Origin: Ferruginibacter sp.
GTDB taxonomy: Bacteria; Bacteroidota; Bacteroidia; Chitinophagales; Chitinophagaceae
DNA length: 64,000 nt
Direction of reading: 5' to 3'
Assembly: GCA_013141115.1 (NCBI GenBank)
Contig: JABFRP010000001.1
Span: forward strand, 62,001 to 126,000
A model generated the notes under the pieces. It was not told the DNA's origin. It ran no database searches and saw nothing but the letters and a program-made list of their open reading frames with translations. The position numbers were made by a program, and so were the translations under genes. How positions within the stretch are numbered: the first letter of the stretch is position 1; every line of letters begins with the position of its first letter. Positions 45,197 to 54,209 of the stretch are shown piece after piece.

Positions 45197-45757
45197 ATGA
45201 AAACGCTTATCAAAATTGGAGCAACTATAGTTACATCGCTTGTTTTAAATAATGTTGATGCCAAAAATCTTGTTGGGCAAATAAAAATATTCGAAAATCT
45301 GAATTCTATATCTCAGCCAATTGAATATTTGCAAGTTATTTTACTGAAAAAAACTGAGTTCGATTCTTTAATCAAATTTAAAGAGAAATATCCTGCTGTT
45401 TATAAAACCTTTAGCCAGGAATTTAACAATGCGGAAAACATAAAATATACTGTTGATGGAAAAATATTGTTCCTCACTTTTAATAGTAAAGGGTATAAAG
45501 TAACCGCAGTTTATTCCATGAATGGACACAACAAGTACTCTATCACCAATATTGGAACAGTATTGCCAAAAACGGTTGTTGATAAAATTAAAACTGTGTA
45601 CCCGGCTTATACTATTTTTTATGGCAAGAGTATAAGTATAAGTAGCGAAACTATTTACCAGGTAATTATTGAAAACAATTACGAATACAGGGTTATTAAT
45701 TTTAGTAATGAAGAAATGGAAGAAATAAAAAAAAATGAAAAGCATTTTGTTAAATGA
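45197..45757 (+). CDS. Secreted PepSY-like protein
   Basis: A 186-residue exported protein with a signal peptide (residues 1-22, ending NVDA). Two repeats of a PepSY-like/beta-lactamase-inhibitor-like module are suggested by YPAVYKTFSQEFNNAENIKYTVDGKILFLTFNSKGYKVTAVYSMNG and VDKIKTVYPAYTIFYGKSISISSETIYQVIIEN. Such proteins are common in the periplasm of this phylum; their role is unknown. It is 75 bases after the 75-residue protein gene and may share its promoter. Confidence 0.65.
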   Translation: MKTLIKIGATIVTSLVLNNVDAKNLVGQIKIFENLNSISQPIEYLQVILLKKTEFDSLIKFKEKYPAVYKTFSQEFNNAENIKYTVDGKILFLTFNSKGYKVTAVYSMNGHNKYSITNIGTVLPKTVVDKIKTVYPAYTIFYGKSISISSETIYQVIIENNYEYRVINFSNEEMEEIKKNEKHFVK

Positions 45758-46006
45758 GCTGCAAATGAAATTTGTTTTTGATGCTTACTTATAGTTCAGT
45801 ATAGTAAAGCCCTAACAATTTTTAGTTGTAACTGCCTCTGCATTTTAATTTGATGTAAAAGATGCTGGCATTAATATTTGTTGGCGCTGTTGCAAGGGAG
45901 GCAGTACTATTTAGTTTTCTAAAGTTGCTGAAAAATGGTAATTAGGAATATTTTCAACTAACAAAAACTGTATAATAATCAAACCTGTATTGCAAAAAAA
46001 GAGATT

Positions 46007-47629
46007 ATGAGTGACCAGACAATTACGATTGTAACCGGAATAAAAACCAGGGAAAATATTGATGAAGAACCCTATGGTTATATTGTAGAGTGGATGGAGT
46101 GGGATAGTGATTTTAGAAACAGTACGCTTCAACATGCTGATATAATTGTAGGTGTAAATGGTAAAATGTACTTAAAAGAAAATCGTGAAATTGATAACCC
46201 AAAAGCAATTGGTAATTACTTAGAAAGTGCTTGGTGGGAGGAACTGAGAAGTATAGATGGACAAACTATTATTCTACAAGTAATAAGGGATGGTCAACCC
46301 CTTTCAGTTTCGGGAAAACTTATGCAGCAACAATTTTACTTGAATGCAGAAAACAGGGCAACGATTGGGTTAAACGGGCCTGTAAGAATGAGTAATGATG
46401 GGTTTTCATCAGCATGGGGTGGTTGGTACGAAAAGTTTGTGCGGCATGCTTCATTATATCTTGATGACAAAAGATGGGAACGCTCCGCTATTAATAATAG
46501 AAATATTTTGCTGGAGTACCAGGAGTGGAAACCAAGGATTGATTTTTTGGTTAAAAAATATCCGGGCAGGTTTGCAGATGCGGTACTTATTGATTGGGAG
46601 AAAGTGACTGAGATACTAAATGGTGTTAGTTATTCAGATATAACAGAAGCTGATTTAGAATATAGAAAAATAGGAGAACAACGGGCATTACTGATAAAAG
46701 AAGCAGCTATTAAAGGGAGAGATAATTTAATAAATGAGGTAGCTGCTCAAATGATTCCTGCTTTTCCTGCAATGGATGCAGTGCATGGAAATGTGTTACA
46801 GGTGGTGGGTAAATTGATAACCTTGCCCGTTATTACTTTTAATCAATTTATAAATGATCTTGGCAAATCTTATGCAGTTATAGGCTCCGCCAAAGAAGGA
46901 TATTATTTTATCCATCTTAATAGCAAGGAAATGGATATTTTCTTTAAAACATTATTTCATTACCAGGCACAGGTAACTCCTGATATTGCAGAACGGTATC
47001 AGTTTTTTGCAGAGATATTGAATGAACCAACAATACTCACTTATGAAGGGCGTGCAGTAACTGGCCTTATGGTAAAAGTTATTGCAGGTATGGCTGGCGA
47101 TGATAACCTGTTTATAAAAATTACTCAACAAGATAAAAATGGCCGTGTTGTTTTTGAAGGAGAGGAAACACTGAGTATTTTTTCGGGCTATACTTTGTAT
47201 ACATCAGCTTCGCCAAAACAAGTAATAGAGGCAATGATTTATTACATTAAAATGGGGGACAAAACTAACTGGCAAAAATTGTTTTGTAACTGGCAAGTCT
47301 TCCCCCGGTGGGATGGTCCTCCTTTTATAGATATGACCTATTACTTTACAGAGGAGTCTTATCAACATGCATGGGAGCAAAGCCGCCGTCAGATATTAAA
47401 TGATATTTACGATGCCCGGGTTTTATTTTACGGCCCGGTAAAAACTATTATTGAAGAAAATAAAAAAACGGGTGTTACTAAAGTAGAGCAAGTAAAAATA
47501 ATTGTTGATCATATTGGAAAAATTGAAGGTAATTATAAAAGCATCTCTAATCTATACGTACACAGAAAATGGCTGCTACAGCGATTGAATGGTGGCCCAT
47601 GGAAGATTACAGAACTACAGGCATTATAA
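46007..47629 (+). CDS. 540-residue protein with PDZ-like start and NTF2-like end, unrecognised
   Basis: A soluble protein without signal peptide. Residues 40-105 look PDZ-like (LQHADIIVGVNGKMYLKE, then IDGQTIILQVIRDGQPLSV). A tryptophan-rich middle follows (FSSAWGGWYEKFVR, WEKVTEIL). The last 130 residues (from about 410) resemble an NTF2-like fold ending in KWLLQRLNGGPWKITELQAL. I know no described protein with this architecture. It precedes a coiled-coil-like protein by 22 bases, so the two form a unit. Function unknown. Confidence 0.7.
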   Translation: MSDQTITIVTGIKTRENIDEEPYGYIVEWMEWDSDFRNSTLQHADIIVGVNGKMYLKENREIDNPKAIGNYLESAWWEELRSIDGQTIILQVIRDGQPLSVSGKLMQQQFYLNAENRATIGLNGPVRMSNDGFSSAWGGWYEKFVRHASLYLDDKRWERSAINNRNILLEYQEWKPRIDFLVKKYPGRFADAVLIDWEKVTEILNGVSYSDITEADLEYRKIGEQRALLIKEAAIKGRDNLINEVAAQMIPAFPAMDAVHGNVLQVVGKLITLPVITFNQFINDLGKSYAVIGSAKEGYYFIHLNSKEMDIFFKTLFHYQAQVTPDIAERYQFFAEILNEPTILTYEGRAVTGLMVKVIAGMAGDDNLFIKITQQDKNGRVVFEGEETLSIFSGYTLYTSASPKQVIEAMIYYIKMGDKTNWQKLFCNWQVFPRWDGPPFIDMTYYFTEESYQHAWEQSRRQILNDIYDARVLFYGPVKTIIEENKKTGVTKVEQVKIIVDHIGKIEGNYKSISNLYVHRKWLLQRLNGGPWKITELQAL

Positions 47630-47651
47630 AATTTCATTTTAAATTACCTAT

Positions 47652-48818
47652 ATGTTTATTAAACGTAAGGAAGAAATACATGCCAAATTAGACGAAGCTG
47701 TTAAAAATATGTTTGGCCGTGATATTACTTCAAAAAAAGAGCAGGAGAGTATTAGAGATGAGGTAAATAAATATTTTTACTTTAGAAACAATGCTTTGGA
47801 AGCTGCACTCAATATTTTAAAGGATAATACCAAAAAAAGTAAGGAGCTAAGAGATATTTGGGAAAACCATCTGAACACAAAAGGAAGCGAAGGGATAAGG
47901 CTACTTTCCGAAGTAATAAAGGATAAAAAATCTACATTATTTACAATTGTTATAAGCGATGCCATCTCTCAGGAAACTATCTTTTATCTCAAACTGGCAA
48001 ACATGCTTTTACCGGATGTGATGAAAGGCGATTTAGTAGGATACCATGAACAATTTGAAAAAGAAAAGCAAAGTTTATTGGGTAAATGGGATAAACTTTT
48101 TTCTGATTGCAAGGGGATTAATAACTCTATTGAAGAAATATCAAAAAATTTATTTAGCATTTATAACAACAGTTTGACTAAAGTAAAAAGTGGTTACATC
48201 ACACTAAGGGAATGGATTACAATTCAATGTAAGGCATTACAAATTATTGATGATGCTGCCCCATCGCCCCCTAGTGTTTTTGAACCCATTAATCTATTAA
48301 TTGAAACGCTAAATTTATTTATGGTATCTCATGCAGATTTGTCCTATCGCTTTGATCAATTATATAAGAGCGAAGAATCTGTAGCTATAATTATGTTTGG
48401 CAATACCCGTAGTAGTGTAAAAGAGTTTTTGACTAATACCAATCTGGATAAAGCTATAAAGAATTATAACGAAGCGGAAAAACATGCAAAGGACAGTGCA
48501 AAAAATATGCTTACCAACGGGCAACAGGAAGATGCACTTTTGTTTGTAACCGAAGGAGGAAAAATTACCAAATTGACCTTAAAGGCTTTTGCTGATGTGT
48601 ACAATTCTTTTGTTGATGCTTTTAAAGAAATATTTATTGGCCCTGTTGGCGACCGTACCGTGAATGACCTTATTAATAAAGAGCGGTGGGATTGGGCTAA
48701 AAACGAGTGGCAAACCTTTAACATACAAAGTGAATTAAAGAAAATTTATGATGATAATAAAGAATGGCTGAATATAGATATGTTCAATTTGAAGCCAGAA
48801 GTAAAAAAGAAAAATTAA
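47652..48818 (+). CDS. 388-residue mostly helical protein, unrecognised
   Basis: A cytoplasmic-looking, lysine/glutamate-rich protein predicted to be nearly all helix. One more hydrophobic stretch lies at about residues 95-120 (LFTIVISDAISQETIFYLKLANMLL) and another near 215-235 (INLLIETLNLFMVSHADL). The layout of long helices with a hydrophobic segment recalls helical pore-forming toxins, but that is only a guess from composition. It follows the 540-residue gene and is followed 7 bases later by a 42-residue frame. Confidence 0.7.
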   Translation: MFIKRKEEIHAKLDEAVKNMFGRDITSKKEQESIRDEVNKYFYFRNNALEAALNILKDNTKKSKELRDIWENHLNTKGSEGIRLLSEVIKDKKSTLFTIVISDAISQETIFYLKLANMLLPDVMKGDLVGYHEQFEKEKQSLLGKWDKLFSDCKGINNSIEEISKNLFSIYNNSLTKVKSGYITLREWITIQCKALQIIDDAAPSPPSVFEPINLLIETLNLFMVSHADLSYRFDQLYKSEESVAIIMFGNTRSSVKEFLTNTNLDKAIKNYNEAEKHAKDSAKNMLTNGQQEDALLFVTEGGKITKLTLKAFADVYNSFVDAFKEIFIGPVGDRTVNDLINKERWDWAKNEWQTFNIQSELKKIYDDNKEWLNIDMFNLKPEVKKKN

Positions 48819-48825
48819 AAATATT

Positions 48826-48954
48826 ATGGATAAAGAAAGAGAGCGGTTGCGGCTGGCAGTTAATCAGGTGGGTGATAATTCTATTTATGAAACGATAAAA
48901 TTATTTATGACTGTTTCAAAACAAAATATGTTTAGCAAGTTAAAAAATTTTTAA
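48826..48954 (+). CDS. 42-residue DUF3606-like small protein
   Basis: The frame reads MDKERERLRLAVNQVGDN and continues to KLKNF. The part ERLRLAVNQVGDNSIYETIKLF resembles the C-terminal half of small DUF3606 proteins (LKAAVEAVG-type pattern). It lacks the usual N-terminal half, so it may be a truncated copy or a separate peptide. It begins 7 bases after the 388-residue gene. Confidence 0.45.
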   Translation: MDKERERLRLAVNQVGDNSIYETIKLFMTVSKQNMFSKLKNF

Positions 48955-49004
48955 CCAAAGGCGCTTTAATCTATTATAAAAATTAAAAATAAATTTATTA
49001 AAAA

Positions 49005-49745
49005 ATGAAAAAAATAATTTATTCGGTGTACGCTGGTTTTTGCTATTTGGTTTTTCTTATTACTTTTTTATACCTCATAGGCTTTGTTGAAAATTTGTTA
49101 GTCCCAAAGGCAATTGATACAATTGCGGTAACCAAATCTGAGCCCTGGTTTATTGCAGTACTTATTAATTTTTGTTTGATAAGCCTGTTTGCAATTCAGC
49201 ACAGTGTTATGGCCAGGCAGGGGTTTAAAGAAAAGTGGAAGAAAATTATTCCTTCACCTGTTGAAAGAAGTACCTATGTGTTATTTGCAAGTATTGTTTT
49301 AATAATTCTTTACTTTTTTTGGCAGCCACTACCTTTTATTATTTGGGGCTTTTCTGAAACGACAGCCGGTGTAATCTTATTTATAGTTTCGTTTGCAGGC
49401 TGGGGTATTGTATTACTCAGCACCTTTCTTATCAATCATTTTCATTTGTTTGGCTTACAACAAGTCTATCAATTTATTACAAAAAAGCAACAACAAACAG
49501 ATACATTCCGAATGCCCTTATTCTATAAAATTGTGAGGCATCCGCTTTATTTGGGTTTCCTTATAGCATTTTGGACTGCTCCGGTTATGACGGCAGGCCA
49601 CTTGTTTTTTGCAATTGGAATGACTATCTATATTTTAATAGGTATACATCATGAAGAAAAAGACTTGACAAATGCACATGGCGAATTGTATAAACAATAT
49701 GTAAAGCAAACACCTAAAATAAATCCATTTAAGAAAAATAAATAA
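49005..49745 (+). CDS. mddA: Methanethiol S-methyltransferase-like membrane protein
   Basis: A 246-residue integral membrane enzyme of the NnrU/isoprenylcysteine methyltransferase class. It has about six helices and the MddA blocks FAIQHSVMARQGFK, FFWQPLPFIIWGF, STFLINHFHLFGLQQV, YKIVRHPLYLGFLIAFW, PVMTAGHLFFA and EEKDLTNAHGELYKQYV. MddA makes dimethyl sulfide from methanethiol using SAM. The match is to the family pattern; substrate is by inference. Confidence 0.85.
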   Translation: MKKIIYSVYAGFCYLVFLITFLYLIGFVENLLVPKAIDTIAVTKSEPWFIAVLINFCLISLFAIQHSVMARQGFKEKWKKIIPSPVERSTYVLFASIVLIILYFFWQPLPFIIWGFSETTAGVILFIVSFAGWGIVLLSTFLINHFHLFGLQQVYQFITKKQQQTDTFRMPLFYKIVRHPLYLGFLIAFWTAPVMTAGHLFFAIGMTIYILIGIHHEEKDLTNAHGELYKQYVKQTPKINPFKKNK

Positions 49746-49778
49746 GCTTGCTAAAAATCGGTAAAAAAAATAGAAATT

Positions 49779-50396
49779 ATGATCTGTAAAAAATGTATTT
49801 TTTTAGCAATCTTTCTTATTTCAATAAAATGTTTTTCACAAAGCAAAAAGACTGGTGACATTACAAATGTTGCAAAAGCAAATTTCTTTGGTCCGGGAAT
49901 AAGTTATGAGAAGAGGGTTGGGAAATTACAATCACTCTATGCTCAGGCTTTTGGTGCTTTGAGCGGTTATTTAGCTTTTTCAGGTGACAATGGCCCGGGA
50001 ACAAGGTCTGGCCTATATATTGACCCTGCATTAGCAATTCAATATAGATATTACTATAATTACAAACAGCGGGAAGCAAAGGGCAAACGTACCGAAATGA
50101 ATAGTTTAAATTATGTATGCCCCATCTGGCAAACCGTTTTTTCTAATGCTAGTATTTCATCAGACTATTTAACAGAGGGTAAACGGCGTGCCATAAATTT
50201 GTTGGGAGTTGCATGGGGCTTGCAACGTAACTATAAGAAACGGTTTAGTTTAGATCTGAATTTAGGTGCAGGCTATATACTTGCAAAAACAACTACTACT
50301 ATTTCGGGGCAATTGGTAAATAAAAATATTGGCAAGGCAACCACTATAGGGCACCTGGCACTGGGCTTTTGGATAAATAAAAAAAATAGAAGCTAA
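49779..50396 (+). CDS. Secreted beta-barrel-like protein, unknown
   Basis: A 205-residue protein with a signal peptide (residues 1-21, ending CFSQ). The mature part has short alternating strands (FGPGISYEKRVGKLQSLYAQ, LYIDPALAIQYRYYYNY, FSLDLNLGAGYILAKT) and ends in LALGFWINKKNRS, like small outer-membrane proteins of this phylum. No family is assigned. It is 33 bases after mddA. Confidence 0.7.
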   Translation: MICKKCIFLAIFLISIKCFSQSKKTGDITNVAKANFFGPGISYEKRVGKLQSLYAQAFGALSGYLAFSGDNGPGTRSGLYIDPALAIQYRYYYNYKQREAKGKRTEMNSLNYVCPIWQTVFSNASISSDYLTEGKRRAINLLGVAWGLQRNYKKRFSLDLNLGAGYILAKTTTTISGQLVNKNIGKATTIGHLALGFWINKKNRS

Positions 50397-50465
50397 TTGA
50401 AGCTATTGATTTCAGCTTATTGAACAAAATGCCTGACAGAAGACTGTAACAGAGATATTTTAATT

Positions 50466-51032
50466 GTGACTAATTTTAAGATTGCTTTAATGCTTATTAC
50501 ACCAAAAGATAACAGACAGGTTTATTTAAGAAAGCTTAAATCGAAAGATTTTGATAAACTATTTATTTATCTTCAACATTTGAGCGAAGACACTAAAAAA
50601 CGTTTTGGCCCTCACCTATTTGATAGAAGATCGATTATTGATGTCTATTCCAACACTGATTTTTATTCAGGCTACATTGCTATTGATATTGAATCAGCAG
50701 ATATAATTGCCTATGCAATTATTAAAATTGGGTATTTAGAGCATGATGCCTCTCGTTTACAATCCTATGGTGTTATGCTTAGTAACACATCTGATTGCAC
50801 ATTTGCACCTTCTGTAGCTGACGAATGGCAAAGTTGCGGAGTTGGCAATAGTTTATTCCAATTTATACTTTCCGAACTAAAAGCCACTAAAGTTAAAAGA
50901 ATATTTTTATGGGGTGGTGTTCAGGCGAGTAATAAAAAAGCTGTAAATTTTTATAAAAGAAATGCTTTTGTAATACTGGGACAATTTTATCACCTTGGAG
51001 ATAATTACGATATGCTTTTAGATATTTTATGA
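50466..51032 (+). CDS. GNAT acetyltransferase
   Basis: A 188-residue protein with the GNAT pattern: VYLRKLKSKDFDKLFIYLQHL, SGYIAIDIESADIIAYAIIKIG, the acetyl-CoA loop VADEWQSCGVGNSLFQFIL and ASNKKAVNFYKRNAFVILGQ. The Q/RxxGxG/A loop is QSCGVG. The start may be the GTG at 50466 or an ATG at 50490. The substrate is unknown. Confidence 0.8.
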   Translation: MTNFKIALMLITPKDNRQVYLRKLKSKDFDKLFIYLQHLSEDTKKRFGPHLFDRRSIIDVYSNTDFYSGYIAIDIESADIIAYAIIKIGYLEHDASRLQSYGVMLSNTSDCTFAPSVADEWQSCGVGNSLFQFILSELKATKVKRIFLWGGVQASNKKAVNFYKRNAFVILGQFYHLGDNYDMLLDIL

Positions 51033-51226
51033 CTGTACAATTATTCTTACTTAAAGCAAAGCAATATAAAGGAGTTTTGTTGGGGTTAAAATTTTCATGA
51101 AAAACAATACTGTTGTATTGCCTGTTTGCTCAAGTGGTTGCAGCCGCTGACAGTTATCAGCCAATACACTTATGCATATCATAAACGATAACGTTTTCTT
51201 TTACCAATTTACAGTAGCAAAATATT

Positions 51227-52258
51227 ATGACAGTGAGTAATACAGCAGTACAATCTCTTTTAAAATATTTGCAGATCATTATTTTTTCTGCCCTGCTCCT
51301 GTATTTTGGAAAGATATTATTTATTCCTTTGTTTTTTGGTTTATTGATCGCTATTGTAATGCATCCCATTTGCAAATGGTTTGAAAAACATGGTTGGAGT
51401 AAAGCGTTTGCCATAACCGCCTGCCTGTTTATAGTAACCTTGCTTTTTGCAGCATTGCTGGCCATATTGGTATGGCAACTGAAAGTATTTAGTAAAGATG
51501 CACCACAAATTATTTTAAAGCTGGAAGAAACTTTACAAGGTTTGCAAGCCTGGCTGGCCGAAAATATTGAAGGATCGGAAGGCCTGCAAAATAATGGGGT
51601 GGAAAAATTTACAGGATCTATCGCTGCAATACTGCAATCTACTTTTGAAACTACAGTTAATACTTTATTCATTCTTTTTCTTACACCAGTTTATACAGCC
51701 TTGTTTATGTATCACCGTAAAGTAATGGTACAGTTTTTACAATTGGTAACACCTGCAAAATACCAGCAACAGCTGCATGCTATTCTGCAACAAACTATTC
51801 ATACTTATTTTAATTATATAAAAGGGATGGTGCTGGTGTATATTATTGTTGGCATACTCAATAGTATTGGCCTTTATGCTTTGGGTGTAAACCATGCTAT
51901 ACTTTTTGGAATGCTCTGTGCTATAATGACCATCATTCCTTATGTGGGAATTTTTATCAGTGCTTTATTGCCTATTTCTGTGGTGTGGTTGCAAACCGGA
52001 AATATCTGGTATCCTGTTGGCGTGGTGGCCGTATTTAGTTTTGTACAGTATTTAGAAGCCAATGTGATTTTTCCTAAAGTAGTAGGAACACAATTACATG
52101 TAAGTACGCTGGCTATGCTGCTGGCAATAATTACAGGAGGTATTATTTGGGGCGTGGCAGGCATGGTATTGTTTATTCCATTTGTTGCCATTTTTAAAAT
52201 TATCAGCGATAATATTGAAGAATGGAAACCCATTAATTTATTGCTTAGCCGCAAATAA
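51227..52258 (+). CDS. AI-2E family (PerM/YdiK-like) membrane protein
   Basis: A 343-residue protein with seven to eight membrane helices. Typical of the family are the N-terminal pair with FIPLFFGLLIAIVMHPIC, a long amphipathic middle (DAPQIILKLEETLQGLQAWL) and the C-terminal block FGMLCAIMTIIPYVGIFISALL followed by GIIWGVAGMVLFIPFVAIFKII. Members export small molecules or act as sodium-proton antiporters; autoinducer-2 transport is known only for one member. Confidence 0.9.
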   Translation: MTVSNTAVQSLLKYLQIIIFSALLLYFGKILFIPLFFGLLIAIVMHPICKWFEKHGWSKAFAITACLFIVTLLFAALLAILVWQLKVFSKDAPQIILKLEETLQGLQAWLAENIEGSEGLQNNGVEKFTGSIAAILQSTFETTVNTLFILFLTPVYTALFMYHRKVMVQFLQLVTPAKYQQQLHAILQQTIHTYFNYIKGMVLVYIIVGILNSIGLYALGVNHAILFGMLCAIMTIIPYVGIFISALLPISVVWLQTGNIWYPVGVVAVFSFVQYLEANVIFPKVVGTQLHVSTLAMLLAIITGGIIWGVAGMVLFIPFVAIFKIISDNIEEWKPINLLLSRK

Positions 52259-52265
52259 TATCTGC

Positions 52266-52424
52266 TTACATACCGCCATAATCTTTTTGAATAAAAAATT
52301 CATACAGTTTCATTAATAGCCATGCAATGGCCTGTCTTCCGTATCCGCCAAGTACAATCAGTACAACTATTGTAATGCACCAATAGGCTAAAAATTCAGG
52401 CCGTTGTTTTACTGTTGTATTCAT
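52266..52424 (-). CDS. 52-residue single-span membrane protein
   Basis: The minus-strand frame reads MNTTVKQRPEFLAYWCITIV, a hydrophobic segment to about residue 27 (VLIVLGG), then YGRQAIAWLLMKLYEFF and a short tail. The compact charge pattern and position in a same-strand cluster of tiny membrane proteins support it. It is 31 bases downstream of the larger membrane gene at 52456. Function unknown. Confidence 0.6.
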   Translation of the reverse strand: MNTTVKQRPEFLAYWCITIVVLIVLGGYGRQAIAWLLMKLYEFFIQKDYGGM

Positions 52425-52455
52425 AAAATGTATTTATACAATTCAACTATAATTA

Positions 52456-53571
52456 CTACTTCATTGGTGCATATATTTCTGTGCAATTAAATTCCAAGCT
52501 GGTTAGTTCAATATCGGCCCAGTTAAAATCGCCTTCTTTTAATTGCCAGGTAACTTTATTTTTATAAGGTATTCTTATGTCGTTAAAATTTTTGTAGCCG
52601 GTAGTCTCTATCAGCCATTTTTCCTCGCTGGCCTTATCATCGGTGCCATAGTATCGGTTAGCTGTAAATGCAACAATATCTCCGGCTTCGTTAAATTTAA
52701 AAATGCCGGAAACTGTTACTCCTTGATATGTCATTATTGCTTTGGCGGAAAGCGAATCTACTACTTCCCATTTAATGTAATTGTTAAGTGCAGCCGTAGG
52801 AAACCACATTGTTTCTGACAAGTAGCGTATCATGGAAGCTGAATTTATTTTTTCATTGTCATCTCCCTTGGCAACTGTAAAAAGTGACAATGCTTTTATT
52901 ACCAGCGAACCTTTACCATTAATAAATTTGTCTCTGCCATTTAAAGTTACCAGCGGCATCATTTCTACATTTGCTTTCCACACAAATGCCGGATCTTCTA
53001 CATTAAAATACTGGTTGGCTGTAAAGCGTATCCATTTACTTTTCATCGTTGTTTTTAATGTGCCCCTTTGTTGCAAGCGAACTGTATTTATTTTTTGCTT
53101 GCCAATAACGCCGGAATGTGTAAGCCATTTTTGAATAACGGGCGGGAGATTGGTCAGCATTTCTTTAGTGATGATGACCTTATCGGAATTAAGCGTTCCG
53201 GCCAATAATACTTTGGCTTCTTCATTTGCTATGCTGTTGAAACGATTAGTGGCAAATGAAGGTATGGCAATTAGCAGTATGATAATATTGGCAATGCTGC
53301 CAAATTTTGCATCTTTCCAAACTGAAATAATAAGTATTTGCGAAAGTGCAAAGGCAATAATACTGATGGTGGACCAGCTATCTTTTTTCAGCAAAAATAA
53401 AACGACGGCTGTAATAAACAGCAAAGCCGAAACTAACCATAGTAGTCCTGACGGTTTTGTAATTTCTTTGGTTAGCTGCGCTATGTTGCCATAGCCAAAT
53501 GCTTTTGCAAAACCCATAAAGTGAATAAGGCCATGAATAAGCATTACTAATGCGAAAATATATTTGATCAT
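52456..53571 (-). CDS. DUF6544-like protein with N-terminal membrane domain
   Basis: A 371-residue protein with four N-terminal helices (about residues 1-105: YIFALVMLIHGLIHFMGFAKAFGY, LLWLVSALLFITAVVLFLL and others), then a soluble beta-rich domain with LPPVIQKWLTHSGVIGKQKINTVRLQQRG, MIRYLSETMWFPTAAL and YYGTDDKASEEKWLIET. The soluble part matches the DUF6544/DUF6920 pattern as I remember it. I take the start at MIKYIF (53571); an ATG seven codons upstream is in frame. Confidence 0.75.
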   Translation of the reverse strand: MIKYIFALVMLIHGLIHFMGFAKAFGYGNIAQLTKEITKPSGLLWLVSALLFITAVVLFLLKKDSWSTISIIAFALSQILIISVWKDAKFGSIANIIILLIAIPSFATNRFNSIANEEAKVLLAGTLNSDKVIITKEMLTNLPPVIQKWLTHSGVIGKQKINTVRLQQRGTLKTTMKSKWIRFTANQYFNVEDPAFVWKANVEMMPLVTLNGRDKFINGKGSLVIKALSLFTVAKGDDNEKINSASMIRYLSETMWFPTAALNNYIKWEVVDSLSAKAIMTYQGVTVSGIFKFNEAGDIVAFTANRYYGTDDKASEEKWLIETTGYKNFNDIRIPYKNKVTWQLKEGDFNWADIELTSLEFNCTEIYAPMK

Positions 53572-53596
53572 TACAAAATATTTATGGTACAAAAAT

Positions 53597-53701
53597 TTAC
53601 ACTGCCCATTTACCTTTTAGCTGGTAAGCAATTAGTATAACCAGTAGTCCTATGCCCAGGTAAACAAACTGCAGCCAGCTTGCGGCACTTAGCAATACCA
53701 T
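53597..53701 (-). CDS. 34-residue single-span membrane peptide
   Basis: The frame MVLLSAASWLQFVYLGIGLL continues VILIAYQLKGKWAV and stops. It is one membrane helix with a basic end. Its ATG directly follows the TAA of the upstream 94-residue gene with no gap, which strongly suggests coupled translation. Confidence 0.5.
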   Translation of the reverse strand: MVLLSAASWLQFVYLGIGLLVILIAYQLKGKWAV

Positions 53702-53986
53702 TTATGCAATTATCCATGCGCTTAGTATTAATCCGCCAGCCATGGCCCAATTGTAACGGCTTGCCGCTCTTTGTATATTGAAAAACACTGCCAGTAAATT
53801 AGTGCCGCCAACCATTACGGTCAGCACTAGTCCGGGTATCAAAAAATTTTTAAAAGGGCTGTTTTTTAACAGGCTTAATTGCAAATTCATTATGCCGCCA
53901 CCATCAGGGCTGCTGATGATTAGTAAGCCGGAGGTAAACGCAGTAACGGCAATAAACGAGATCAAAACAAATAGAAGTGTTTTCAT
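53702..53986 (-). CDS. 94-residue three-span membrane protein
   Basis: Starting at MKTLLF (53986), the protein has three hydrophobic segments: FVLISFIAVTAFTSGLLII, FLIPGLVLTVMVGGTNLLAV and WAMAGGLILSAWII. The longer frame to 54058 overlaps the proline-rich gene and adds an unlikely basic stretch. It is part of the small-protein cluster 52266-54185. No family recognised. Confidence 0.65.
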   Translation of the reverse strand: MKTLLFVLISFIAVTAFTSGLLIISSPDGGGIMNLQLSLLKNSPFKNFLIPGLVLTVMVGGTNLLAVFFNIQRAASRYNWAMAGGLILSAWIIA

Positions 53987-53996
53987 TATAATTTTT

Positions 53997-54185
53997 TTAA
54001 GGGCCTTCACCAGGTTGCGGTATTTCAAATGGCGGCGGATTTTCAAACGGGTCATCATCAGGTATTATATCCGGATCTTCTTCCGGTACAACAGGTTCTT
54101 CCGGATCAAATGGCGTCGGCATTTCAGGTTGTTTAACGGGTGCCGGCATTTCTAATGGCTGCTGTGGATTTATTTTCTTTGCCAT
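53997..54185 (-). CDS. 62-residue proline-rich acidic protein
   Basis: A low-complexity protein with many Pro, Glu and Asp: it starts MAKKINPQQPLEMPAPVKQP, has VPEEDPDIIPDDDPFENPPP and ends PGEGP. It has no signal peptide. It stops 10 bases before the 94-residue membrane protein gene. Composition alone gives no function; it could be an unstructured linker or binding partner of the membrane proteins next to it. Confidence 0.6.
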   Translation of the reverse strand: MAKKINPQQPLEMPAPVKQPEMPTPFDPEEPVVPEEDPDIIPDDDPFENPPPFEIPQPGEGP

Positions 54186-54209
54186 ACAATAATTTTTGTT
54201 TTATCGGTT

